Assembly: GCF_016902575.1 (NCBI RefSeq) | Contig: NZ_JACSNZ010000004.1 | Span: 1-64,000 of the forward strand | DNA length: 64,000 bases | From: Pseudoflavonifractor capillosus | Lineage (GTDB): Bacteria > Bacillota > Clostridia > Oscillospirales > Oscillospiraceae | Reading direction: 5' to 3' | Shown here: piece by piece, positions 11,880-19,953 of the stretch | Numbering within the stretch: the stretch's first letter is position 1 | How the letters are laid out: every line of letters starts with the position of its first letter | Notes under the pieces: generated by a model | The model's input: only the letters and a program-made list of their open reading frames with translations | Databases searched by the model: none | What the model was told of the DNA's origin: nothing | Position numbers and translations under genes: made by a program

Positions 11880-12314
11880 CTATATTGATAATAATTTCCG
11901 CACAAACGGGACATATTTTCTGGAAATATATAATAACTCTCCATTACACAACGTTACTAAAATGGTACGATTTAACTCTGGTTTTAGGGAACGGATTTTA
12001 TTTATGTTTACAATAAGTGACTTTGAAATTCGGACAAAGTCTTTATCGGATAAAATTTCCTCCAGTTCATATAATCTTTGTTTGATTTCCATAACATCTT
12101 CCTGCGTGTATAAAAATGTATGATTATCTACAGATTCAAAGTATAATACTTCTGATAAATTTACCCAAAATTGTGTACCGTCTTTTTGGGCATACAATTT
12201 ATTGTCAAATGATTCGATATGCGATTTTAATCTCATTACTTCATCATCAATTTTATTGCACTGAATAACTACGCTTAATGTTTCTTTTATGTGCTCAATA
12301 ATCTGAATATCCAT
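11880..12314 (-). CDS. LytTR-family DNA-binding regulator
   Basis: A 144-residue regulator without a receiver domain. The LytTR domain occupies roughly residues 40-144: WVNLSEVLYFESVDNHTFLYT, then LSDKDFVRISKSLIVNINKI, and the terminal ISRKYVPFVRKLL. Stand-alone LytTR proteins of this size usually regulate the adjacent DUF3021 operon and themselves. The start is ATG at 12314 with GGAGG about 6 bases before it. It is the first gene of a three-gene AT-rich cargo operon. Confidence 0.88.
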   Translation of the reverse strand: MDIQIIEHIKETLSVVIQCNKIDDEVMRLKSHIESFDNKLYAQKDGTQFWVNLSEVLYFESVDNHTFLYTQEDVMEIKQRLYELEEILSDKDFVRISKSLIVNINKIRSLKPELNRTILVTLCNGELLYISRKYVPFVRKLLSI

Positions 12315-12576
12315 ACCGCACCTCCTTCGATTATTATAATATAATCATTCATATTTTTTTCTCAACGGGTTTGTTGTAAGAGGTACAAAATCTGGCATTA
12401 AAATGCCATTAACTGAGCAAACGGAGTATACCCTACCCGCCGTCTATAACAAATGTTAAGTAATATAACGCTTTTCGGTGTCAAAAGCCTTGTTTAAGCG
12501 GCTCATAGAGCATAAAATAGGGCGGGTAAGTTATCCCTACTCGCCACGATTTTACAGTCAAATTCGTTACAATGCT

Positions 12577-12954
12577 TTAATTGTAGATGTTTTCCTCATT
12601 CACAACCTCCATAGCACACGCCCGTATGTTGTTCATTCGACCAACCCACTCTAAGGTGTTTTCAACCTTTAACTGCTCCGTGATACCCTGTGCCTGTTTC
12701 ATCTGCTCTGTGAGTATTTCAAAGCGTTCTTGTGCCTGTCTGTCAATGTCGGCAAGGTAAGTGTTCAGCCTGCCGCTTGTCAATAGCGTTGTGTATGTAT
12801 TTCTGTGGTATTCTTTCAGATACCGCAAGTGCCGCTGTCCCCACAAACCGATAGGTTGTTCTTTTTCGGCTGGTAAGATAAAACAAGGAATATAATAATC
12901 TCCTTGCAGTTCATACCACATACCATTTTTATCATCGTAAATGTACTTGTCCAT
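12577..12954 (-). CDS. tnpV: TnpV transposon-encoded protein
   Basis: A 125-residue protein of the TnpV family carried by Tn4451-type and related conjugative elements. Hallmarks are MWYELQGDYYIPCF, IGLWGQRHLRYLKEYHRNTY, LLTSGRLNTYLADIDRQAQE and GITEQLKVENTLEWVGRMNN. The start at 12954 is preferred over an upstream ATG because GGAGG lies 8 bases before it. Its biochemical role is not established. No recombinase lies next to it, so it is probably stranded. The gaps 12315-12576 and 12955-13240 hold no gene I can support. Confidence 0.85.
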   Translation of the reverse strand: MDKYIYDDKNGMWYELQGDYYIPCFILPAEKEQPIGLWGQRHLRYLKEYHRNTYTTLLTSGRLNTYLADIDRQAQERFEILTEQMKQAQGITEQLKVENTLEWVGRMNNIRACAMEVVNEENIYN

Positions 12955-13240
12955 TGAAAAATCCTCCGTTATAATATATTCGCACATACATCACAGTTCT
13001 CCGATTGCCACACTCTGTTATATCTTGTTGTGAGATTTTCTTGCCCTTGTATTTGCCCTTATGAGCAAAGAGGGAAAGAATAAACTTGTGTGTAATCGTA
13101 TAAAGAGATAAGGCGAACACATTGCGATAAATCCTTTATTTTCAAGGCTTTTGGAGGATTTTATTAAAACACTGTAACCTCTGTTGAGAGGTCATAATTT
13201 ACTGATATTCAAATTCCAATTCGAAAGCGAGTTGATTTTA

Positions 13241-13732
13241 ATGTTAATTCTAATGCTACTAATGGAAGGTATAGTATTATGTTTTATACTTTTAATGTTT
13301 TGTGTTATTGGTATAGCAAATGGTCCTGAAAAATTTACTGTGTTTTACGAAAAGAATGTTCAAGAAAAAGCAATAAAATTAGGATATACTACTCAAAAAG
13401 AAATAAAGAAACAAACCATTATATCAATTATAGTTTTATACTTGCCTTGTTTTATTCTTGTGCCATTAATGGTTTGCTATGTAAATGGTGCAAAAGAGTT
13501 TGGAAATATTTTTATACAAAGTTTATTTATAATGTATATAATGGGACTATTTGATCGATTTTTTGTTGACTGGTATTGGGTAGAACATACAAAAGCGTGG
13601 AATATACCCAATACAGAAGAATTAAAACCTTATATTCCTACAAAAATGAAAATAGTTAAATGGTTGGGAACCATAGTTGGATTTGCAATAATTGCTTTAA
13701 TTATTGCTTTAATAATGAGTAAGATGGTTTAA
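13241..13732 (+). CDS. Membrane protein of unknown function
   Basis: A 163-residue AT-rich protein with four hydrophobic segments: one N-terminal, two central around LYLPCFILVPLMVCYV and SLFIMYIMGLFDRFF, and one C-terminal. A cytoplasmic-looking segment (YEKNVQEKAIKLGYTTQKEIKKQ) and the motif DRFFVDWYWVEHTKAWNIP stand out. The start is uncertain: the ATG at 13241 is used but ATGs at 13253 and 13262 are alternatives and no clear ribosome-binding site is seen. It is the last gene of the second element remnant. I do not recognise the family. Confidence 0.6.
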   Translation: MLILMLLMEGIVLCFILLMFCVIGIANGPEKFTVFYEKNVQEKAIKLGYTTQKEIKKQTIISIIVLYLPCFILVPLMVCYVNGAKEFGNIFIQSLFIMYIMGLFDRFFVDWYWVEHTKAWNIPNTEELKPYIPTKMKIVKWLGTIVGFAIIALIIALIMSKMV

Positions 13733-13780
13733 AAATTTATATTTCTAAGAAGGTTAGTTTATTTTTGAGGATAACTTTTC

Positions 13781-13800
13781 TTGGCTCTATTTTGGCTCTA
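13781..13800 (+). repeat. Arm-type repeat pair, right end of second element
   Basis: TTGGCTCTA at 13781-13789 and 13792-13800, again with 11-bp spacing and the same orientation as the pair at 10758-10777. It lies about 100 bp inside direct repeat copy 2. Confidence 0.7.
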
Positions 13801-13901
13801 ATAATTTGGAACTAGAAAAATAACCGATGAAAGGGATAGAATACGAACATAAAAAGACACAAAAGTGTACTGAAAAATACCTAGATTATACCATCCGCAC
13901 C

Positions 13902-13967
13902 CGAGTGGGAATAAAGAAATTAACCCCGGAAACCGTTGGATCCCACGGTTTCCGGGGTTTCTTTATG
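13902..13967 (+). repeat. 66-bp direct repeat, copy 2 (right boundary of the island)
   Basis: It matches copy 1 at 65 of 66 bases, including the GAGTGGGAATAA guaA-end motif and the terminator hairpin. GC-rich core sequence resumes just after it. It is probably the original chromosomal guaA terminator displaced about 4.6 kb from guaA. The stretch 13733-13901 contains only the arm repeats. Confidence 0.9.
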
Positions 13968-14079
13968 GGGCTTGAGTGCGAGGTGAGTGCACTTATCATA
14001 TAGTTTGACGCCGATGAGATGTGGATACCTGCACCCAACGGCAGGGGAGGGGAGAGGTGCTCAAACCGAGATGGAAAAA

Positions 14080-14113
14080 GACATCCCCCACAGCGACAGC
14101 TGTGGGGGATGTC
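14080..14113 (-). terminator. Terminator of the mgl operon
   Basis: GACATCCCCCACA and its complement form a 13-bp stem with an 8-nt loop. On the minus strand it is followed by TTTTTCC. It sits about 35 bases past the permease stop. Confidence 0.85.
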
Positions 14114-14147
14114 TCATGTGTATTTGTGTTGGAAGCAGTGAGAAGAA

Positions 14148-15803
14148 TTACTTCTTCTGGACGTACTTCAGGCAGTCCAGAGTGACGGCCACCAGGATGA
14201 TGATGCCGGAGAACACGAACTGCAGGTTGGTGTCGATACCCAGAGTGGTCAGGGCGTAGGTCAGAGCGGTGAAGATGCACACGCCGACCACGACGCCGGA
14301 AATCTTACCGATACCACCGGTGAAGGACACACCGCCCACAACGGCAGCGGCGATGGCGTCCATCTCCCAGCCTTGGCCGTAAGCAGCGGAACCGGAGCCC
14401 ACCATGCGGATACACTCCAGCCAAGAGCCGAAGCCATAGAGAATACCAGCCAGGATGAAGGCACCCACGGTAACAGCGAACACGGAGATACCGGACACGG
14501 AAGCAGCTTCAGGGTTGCCGCCCACAGCGTACAGGTTCTTACCAAAGGTGGTCTTGTTCCAGATGAACCACACGATAACCACTGCGGCCAGAGCCCACAG
14601 GATGATCGTGGGGAATGTGCCGATCTTGGGGATAATCATGCTGGGAATGGTGGATTCGATGGCGCCGAAGGACACGCCCTTGGTGCCGTAAGTGACCAGA
14701 CCAAAGATGACCAGCATGTTAGCCATGGTGGCGATGAAGGGGTGCATCTTAAACTTGGCGGTGAAGAAGCCGGCGATGGTGGTAAAGACGGTGCACAGCA
14801 CGATACAAACAACCAGAGCCAGAATCACACGGGCGGGAATGGACATGTTGGTGAAATCGAAGATGTGCCCAAACACGGAGCCAGTGTTGATGCCCTTGTG
14901 CATGATGATGGTGGCGGCGGTCATACCCATACCCATCATACGGCCGATGGACAGGTCAGTACCAGCCAGCATGATCAGGCCGGCAACGCCCAGAGCCAGG
15001 AACATACGGGGAGAGGCCTGCTGGAGAATGTTCAACACGTTGTTTACCGTCAGCAGCTGCACACCCTTGACTGCGGGGGTGATAAAGCACAGGGCGATAA
15101 AGATGACCAGAATGGCCAGATACAGACCGTTCTTCAGCAGGAAGCTACGGGTGTTGAAGGTGTAGCGGTAGTTCTCGATCTTCTGAGCCATGGACTCAGC
15201 GAAGGTGAACTTGGACATCCGCAGCATGTCAATGAGGTGATACTGATGCTCGTAGGCAGCATGGCGGCGATCCTTGATCTCCTGGAGATCCTTGGAGAGC
15301 ACCATCTTGGCATCAAAGAGACGATTTTTGTGGACGTACTTCTCGTCTTTGATCTCTTGGGCATCGGTGAGCTTGGCCAGAGCCTTCTGGTGCTCCTGCT
15401 CCAGCTCAGCCACAGTGGCGCGATATTTTTCCTGAGCGAAGGCTTTTTCTTCTTTGCAGCTAGCAGCCACGGGCTGGTAGTAGTCCTGCTTGAAGTGAGC
15501 CTTCAGATAGGTCTCAGCGTCGGCAATGAGTTTGGAGACCTCGGCTTTGTTCTTGGCTTCCACAGCCTTGGCCTTCTCCAACTCCTTACGCCAGCCGGAG
15601 GCAATGGAGTCCTTCTCCTGCTGGGTATAGATGCGATCCCGCTTCAGACTGTCCAGATTTGCCTGAATCTCTGCAACCTTGTCGGAACCGTCTGCCCGGA
15701 GGGCATCGATCTTCGCTTGAATGCTGCCGACGTATTCGTCGATGGACTGACGGAGCTTGTCCTCCTGCTCAGCCGTCAAAATATTTGTTTTCACAGGTGC
15801 CAT
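14148..15803 (-). CDS. mglC: Galactose/methylgalactoside ABC permease with N-terminal coiled-coil extension
   Basis: A 551-residue protein; MglC permeases are normally about 330-340 residues. Residues 1 to about 220 are soluble, charged and helical (heptad-like KVAEIQANLDSLKRD, EKAKAVEAKNKAEVSKL, AELEQEHQKALAKL). The normal permease follows from about residue 225 (FLLKNGLYLAILVIFIALCF), with the conserved AGTDLSIGRMMGMGM and GGVSFTGGIGKISG segments. The start is the ATG 9 bases after GGGAG. It imports sugar across the membrane with MglA and MglB. The extension lies on the cytoplasmic side if the usual topology holds. No internal stop or fusion seam is visible. Confidence 0.9.
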   Translation of the reverse strand: MAPVKTNILTAEQEDKLRQSIDEYVGSIQAKIDALRADGSDKVAEIQANLDSLKRDRIYTQQEKDSIASGWRKELEKAKAVEAKNKAEVSKLIADAETYLKAHFKQDYYQPVAASCKEEKAFAQEKYRATVAELEQEHQKALAKLTDAQEIKDEKYVHKNRLFDAKMVLSKDLQEIKDRRHAAYEHQYHLIDMLRMSKFTFAESMAQKIENYRYTFNTRSFLLKNGLYLAILVIFIALCFITPAVKGVQLLTVNNVLNILQQASPRMFLALGVAGLIMLAGTDLSIGRMMGMGMTAATIIMHKGINTGSVFGHIFDFTNMSIPARVILALVVCIVLCTVFTTIAGFFTAKFKMHPFIATMANMLVIFGLVTYGTKGVSFGAIESTIPSMIIPKIGTFPTIILWALAAVVIVWFIWNKTTFGKNLYAVGGNPEAASVSGISVFAVTVGAFILAGILYGFGSWLECIRMVGSGSAAYGQGWEMDAIAAAVVGGVSFTGGIGKISGVVVGVCIFTALTYALTTLGIDTNLQFVFSGIIILVAVTLDCLKYVQKK

Positions 15804-15818
15804 ATGCAACTTCTCCCA

Positions 15819-17324
15819 TTAAAGGTATTTTGCGCTCAAACGCAAGAGCTCTTCCTGATTGGTCTCCTTGGTGTTGACGATGCCGGAGAGGCGACCGTTG
15901 GACATCACGCCGATGCGGTTGGTGATACCCAGAATTTCGGGCATCTCGGAGGAGACCACGATGATGGTTTTGCCCTGCTTGGCCATATTGATAATCAGTT
16001 CATAGATCTCATACTTGGCACCCACGTCAATGCCGCGGGTAGGCTCGTCCATCATGAAGATTTGGGGTTCACGCTCCAGCCAGCGGCCGAAGATAACCTT
16101 CTGTTGGTTACCACCGGACAGACTGGTGATCATGTCCTCGGGGCCCATACACTTGGTGTGCATGATTTTGAGTTCCTTGTTGGTGGCCTTCACCATCTTA
16201 GGATCAGACAAAGCCAAACCGCTCTTGTACTGATGGAGGTTGGCAATGGTGGTATTGAAGGTCAGGTCACACTTGAGGAACAGACCGTTGGCTTTACGTT
16301 CCTCGGTGATCAGAGCGAAACCGTGATCGATAGCTTCCTTGGCGGAGTTGAAGTTCATCATCCGGTTGCGGAAGTACACACGGCCAGCAGCACGGGTACG
16401 GATACCGAAGATGGTCTCCAGCAGTTCAGTACGGCCAGCACCCACCAGACCGTACAGGCCGAAGATCTCGCCCTCCTTTACATCGAAGGAGATGTCCTTC
16501 AGGTGGGGGGCAAACTTGGTGGACAAGTGCTGCACGGACAGGATGGTGTCCCCGGGCGTGTTGTCCACAGGGGGGAAACGGCTTTCCAGAGAACGGCCCA
16601 CCATGGCGCTGATGAGCTCGTTCATGTTGGTCTCCTTGGAGGGCTTGGTCATGACCAAGTTGCCGTCACGGAGCACGGAGATCTCGTCGCAGATCTCAAA
16701 AATCTCGTCCATCTTGTGGGAAATGTAAATCAGAGAGATGCCCTGATCCCGGAGCATTCTCATCATCTCAAAGAGCTTGTCCACCTCTTTTACGGTCAGG
16801 GAGGAGGTGGGCTCGTCCAACACGATGACTTTGGCGTTGTAGGAGATAGCCTTGGCGATCTCACACATCTGCCGCTGAGATACGGACATGTTGCGCATGG
16901 GCTGGGTCAGGTTCACGGTCAAGCCCAGCTTACGGAACAAGTCAGCGGCCTTTTTCTTCATGATGCCTTCATCTACGATGCCGGCGCTGGTGGGATAACG
17001 GCCCAGGAACAGGTTATCCATTACATTGCGCTCCAGGCACTGGTTCAGCTCCTGGTGCACCATGGCAATTCCGTTTTCCAGGGCGTCCTTGGGGCCGGAG
17101 AAGTTGATCTCCTTGCCATCGAAGTAAATTCTGCCCTCGTCCTTTTGGTAGGTGCCGAACAGGCACTTCATCATCGTGGACTTACCAGCGCCGTTCTCGC
17201 CCATCAGGCCCATAACAGAGCCGCGCTTTAGATCCAGATTGATGTGGTCAAGTACCCGGTTGCGACCAAAAGACTTGCACATACCACGGATTGACAGGAC
17301 AATATCGTCTTTTGCATCTGCCAT
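15819..17324 (-). CDS. mglA: Galactose/methylgalactoside ABC transporter ATPase
   Basis: A 501-residue protein with two fused ABC domains, standard for sugar importers of the Mgl/Rbs/Xyl class. First domain: Walker A GENGAGKST and Walker B VIVLDEPTSSL. The second has the degenerate P-loop GLVGAGRTE, the signature SLSGGNQQK and IFMMDEPTRGIDVG. Canonical length. It sits 15 bases before mglC and about 200 bases after mglB, separated from mglB by a stem-loop region. Confidence 0.94.
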   Translation of the reverse strand: MADAKDDIVLSIRGMCKSFGRNRVLDHINLDLKRGSVMGLMGENGAGKSTMMKCLFGTYQKDEGRIYFDGKEINFSGPKDALENGIAMVHQELNQCLERNVMDNLFLGRYPTSAGIVDEGIMKKKAADLFRKLGLTVNLTQPMRNMSVSQRQMCEIAKAISYNAKVIVLDEPTSSLTVKEVDKLFEMMRMLRDQGISLIYISHKMDEIFEICDEISVLRDGNLVMTKPSKETNMNELISAMVGRSLESRFPPVDNTPGDTILSVQHLSTKFAPHLKDISFDVKEGEIFGLYGLVGAGRTELLETIFGIRTRAAGRVYFRNRMMNFNSAKEAIDHGFALITEERKANGLFLKCDLTFNTTIANLHQYKSGLALSDPKMVKATNKELKIMHTKCMGPEDMITSLSGGNQQKVIFGRWLEREPQIFMMDEPTRGIDVGAKYEIYELIINMAKQGKTIIVVSSEMPEILGITNRIGVMSNGRLSGIVNTKETNQEELLRLSAKYL

Positions 17325-17397
17325 TCTAGTTACTCCTGTTTACAGATTGACAGTTCCAGTGGCTCCACTGACGCTGTCGAGGTTTACCACAGATAAA

Positions 17398-17469
17398 CTA
17401 TTAGGGAGAATTCCTTCTGCCGTACAGAGAATTTCTTCTCCTGGACGGAGAATTCCTTCTCCCTAATAG
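17398..17469 (-). repeat. Inverted-repeat stem-loop between mglB and mglA
   Basis: CTATTAGGGAGAA pairs perfectly with TTCTCCCTAATAG. The intervening bases contain further GAGAATT(C/T)CTTCT copies that can refold in several ways. There is no poly-T tail. The position between a binding-protein gene and its ATPase fits a transcript-processing or stabilising hairpin that lets mglB accumulate over mglAC. Confidence 0.6.
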
Positions 17470-17525
17470 CGTATGTTACAACTGATTAGCGAATGGGAAT
17501 CTTACCAGTTCCAATCTCAGCTCAA

Positions 17526-18797
17526 TTACTGGAGCAGGTTGGTGTAGGAAGCGGCGTTGTCGGTCTTGATCATGTTGATGGCGAAAGCGTCATAGGAGGA
17601 GGGGTTACCCAGCTTGTTAATGACGCTGGACTCGGACTGACCGTCGCCATCGACGTACTCAACCTTCAGGTTCAGCAGGTCGTCGTACTTCTGCAGCAGG
17701 GGCTTGTAGGTGGAGCTCAGGAAGTTATCAGTGGAGTTGTAGGTGTTCAGCCACACACTCTTCTCGGGGCTGGTCTCCTTGTCGACCTGATTGGAGACGG
17801 GGGCCCAGGTCACGGTGGAGTCCAGGAAGTCCTTGTAGTTGTCGCCAGTGACGGCCACGTTCAGGGCATAGTAGGAACGGGTGGCCTCGTCGTACTTGTA
17901 GACATCCTCGCTCAGCTGGTTGCCAGCGGCGTCAGCAGTGCCGATACCGGTGTCCATATCAACGCCGTCCAGAGCGTTGCGGATCACGCGCAGGGTCAGG
18001 TAAGCCTGAACGTCGGCGTGCTGGCTGATGGTGCCGCCGTAACCATCGGCAATGGCCTTCACGGCATCGGAGTTGGCGTCATAACCAAAGGTGGGAACCT
18101 TGTTCTCGTTGGACCAAGCGGTAAACATGGACATACCCATGCCGTCGTTGTTGGAGGCGATGACATCGATCTGATCGCCGAAGGAGGAGGCCCAAGTGCT
18201 GATGGCGTTACCAGCGGTACCGGCGTCCCAAGTGGCACCAGCGGTGTTCTTCATCTCCTGAGAGGCCAGCTCACGGATGGTGTAGGTCTTGCCGTTGACC
18301 TCCAGCTTGCCGTCCTGTACGAACTCGGACTTGCCGTCGGTGTTGGTGCCAACGGGATTGCTGACGATGGAGTCGTCTTCCTTGGTCACGGCAGTGCCCA
18401 GAGCGGAGCGGACGCCGCGAGTACGGGCGATGGAGTCGTTGTGGCCCACGTCGCCGATGGCCAGCACGTAGCCGATGATGCCGTCACCGTTCTTGTCGAT
18501 CTCGTCGATGTGAGCCTTGATGTAATCCAGAATCATCTGGCCCTGGAGCTCAGCGCCCTGGTTGGCGTCGAAGCCCACATAGTAGGTATCATCATTGAAA
18601 CTCAGAGCTTCCATGTTCAGCTCGCCGGTGGCGGAGTTGGAGGGCTGACGGTTAAACCAAACAACGGGCTTATCCTTGTTGGCAACGGTGTCGGAACCGC
18701 CGGTGGAACCGCCTTCCTTGGTAGAGGTGTCGCCGCCACAAGCGGCCAGGCTGAACGCCATAGCGGCGGCCAGGGACAGAGCAAGAGCTTTCTTCAT
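17526..18797 (-). CDS. mglB: Galactose-binding lipoprotein of the Mgl transporter
   Basis: A 423-residue periplasmic-binding-protein family 1 protein. The signal peptide ends in a lipobox, FSLAACGG, so it is a lipid-anchored receptor. Characteristic segments are VWFNRQPSN, IASNNDGMGM and VPTFGYDANSDAV. The start at 18797 follows AAGGAG with correct spacing. It is somewhat longer than E. coli MglB (332 residues), as is common in Clostridia. First gene of the transport operon. Confidence 0.92.
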   Translation of the reverse strand: MKKALALSLAAAMAFSLAACGGDTSTKEGGSTGGSDTVANKDKPVVWFNRQPSNSATGELNMEALSFNDDTYYVGFDANQGAELQGQMILDYIKAHIDEIDKNGDGIIGYVLAIGDVGHNDSIARTRGVRSALGTAVTKEDDSIVSNPVGTNTDGKSEFVQDGKLEVNGKTYTIRELASQEMKNTAGATWDAGTAGNAISTWASSFGDQIDVIASNNDGMGMSMFTAWSNENKVPTFGYDANSDAVKAIADGYGGTISQHADVQAYLTLRVIRNALDGVDMDTGIGTADAAGNQLSEDVYKYDEATRSYYALNVAVTGDNYKDFLDSTVTWAPVSNQVDKETSPEKSVWLNTYNSTDNFLSSTYKPLLQKYDDLLNLKVEYVDGDGQSESSVINKLGNPSSYDAFAINMIKTDNAASYTNLLQ

Positions 18798-18860
18798 AAC
18801 TATTCTCCTTTTCTGATTCAGTGTTTGATGGAGCATACGCAACTCCATCTTCTGCACTCT

Positions 18861-18889
18861 ATACTAACGGAATTGGTCAGGAAAAACAA
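18861..18889 (-). promoter_or_regulatory. Possible mglB promoter
   Basis: TTGTTT and TAGTAT on the minus strand with a 17-bp spacer, about 65 bases before the mglB start. This is a moderate match. The adjacent response regulator is the likely activator. Confidence 0.4.
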
Positions 18890-18969
18890 GGTGAAAAATC
18901 ACCGAAAGGAGGGCAAAAAATTATTCTACCTAAACAAGATGTGAAAAAATTCAACGTCGAAATTGTGCA

Positions 18970-19953
18970 CTATGACCAGCTATCTCGCTGTTCAAAGGCA
19001 AAGAGGGCTTTTTGACTGTCCATGGAGAATAAATTCTTCTGATCCACGATCTGGGTGGATGTGTCTACGGTTTCCGGTAGGTTTTTGCCCTGGCCGGAGA
19101 GCAGCTTGTATGCGCTCTCCACGCCCAGGTATCCCATGGCATAGGGGTTTTGCACGATCAGGGCATCTACGGAGCCGTTTTGAAGCCCATCCACCGTGTT
19201 CACGTTGGAGTCGAATCCCACCAGGAACACCTGGTCAGAGCAGTTCAGACGTTCGATGGCTTGGGCAGCACCTACGCTGGTAGGTTCATTGAAAGCCAGC
19301 AGGACGTTGATTTCCGGGTGCTGTTTGAGAAGTTGGGCGGTGTCTGACTGGGCCATATTGGACTCAGCCAGGGTGTTGACGATGCTGATCACCTGGGCGC
19401 GTCCGCTGAGATCAAAGGCATCCACGGCCCCCTGCTGCCGTTCCTGACCATTGGCACTTTTGATATCGTAGTTGATGATTCCCACCTTCAGAGAACCGTC
19501 TACCCGATCCAGGGCGGCCTGAGCCGCCATATGTCCGGCGGCGTAGTTGTCGGTGCCGATATAGGTGCTCACAGCCTGGGAGTCCACATTGCTGTCAATG
19601 GCCACGATTTTGACCCCTTGCTGGGCAGCGGCGTCAATGGCCTGGGCATTGTTGTCGAAATGAATGGCGGAGAAGACCAGAGCTTCGGTACCACCGGCCA
19701 CAGCGTCAGCCACCATGCTGTTCTGGGTCTCGTAGTCCTCTTCGGTGGCGGGGCCAATGATGTTGAGATTGAGGTTGTACTCCGTGGCAGCGGCCTCGGC
19801 GCCAGCAAAGACAGAGAGCCAGAACTCAGTCTGTGTGGACTTGGCGATGAGGGTGACTGTGTGCTGGGAGGAGGTGGCGGAGTTTGGGGAACAACCCAAA
19901 AGAAGCAGCAAAATCAAGGTGCTGCACACCACGATGATCTTATTTCGCTTCAT
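18970..19953 (-). CDS. Sugar-binding lipoprotein, probable sensor of the adjacent two-component system
   Basis: A 327-residue family 1 periplasmic-binding protein (ribose/galactose class) with lipobox LLLLGCSPNS. Characteristic segments are LIAKSTQTEFWLSVFAGAE and VAIDSNVDSQAVSTYIGTDN. Its start lies inside the 3' end of the histidine-kinase gene (14-base overlap), with the kinase's own RBS-like GGAGGG upstream. There is already a transporter receptor (MglB), so this second receptor, coupled to the kinase, more likely presents sugar to the sensor. The arrangement parallels the XylFII-LytS sensing pair of solventogenic clostridia. Confidence 0.85.
   Translation of the reverse strand: MKRNKIIVVCSTLILLLLLGCSPNSATSSQHTVTLIAKSTQTEFWLSVFAGAEAAATEYNLNLNIIGPATEEDYETQNSMVADAVAGGTEALVFSAIHFDNNAQAIDAAAQQGVKIVAIDSNVDSQAVSTYIGTDNYAAGHMAAQAALDRVDGSLKVGIINYDIKSANGQERQQGAVDAFDLSGRAQVISIVNTLAESNMAQSDTAQLLKQHPEINVLLAFNEPTSVGAAQAIERLNCSDQVFLVGFDSNVNTVDGLQNGSVDALIVQNPYAMGYLGVESAYKLLSGQGKNLPETVDTSTQIVDQKNLFSMDSQKALFAFEQRDSWS

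Noticed and set aside
14373-17231. 952-codon open frame on the plus strand across mglC and mglA
   Set aside because: Antisense shadow of two clearly coding genes; no ribosome-binding site and no recognisable domain.
17398-17469. Possible CRISPR-like short repeats
   Set aside because: Only two or three imperfect copies with no regular spacers; explained by an inverted-repeat hairpin.
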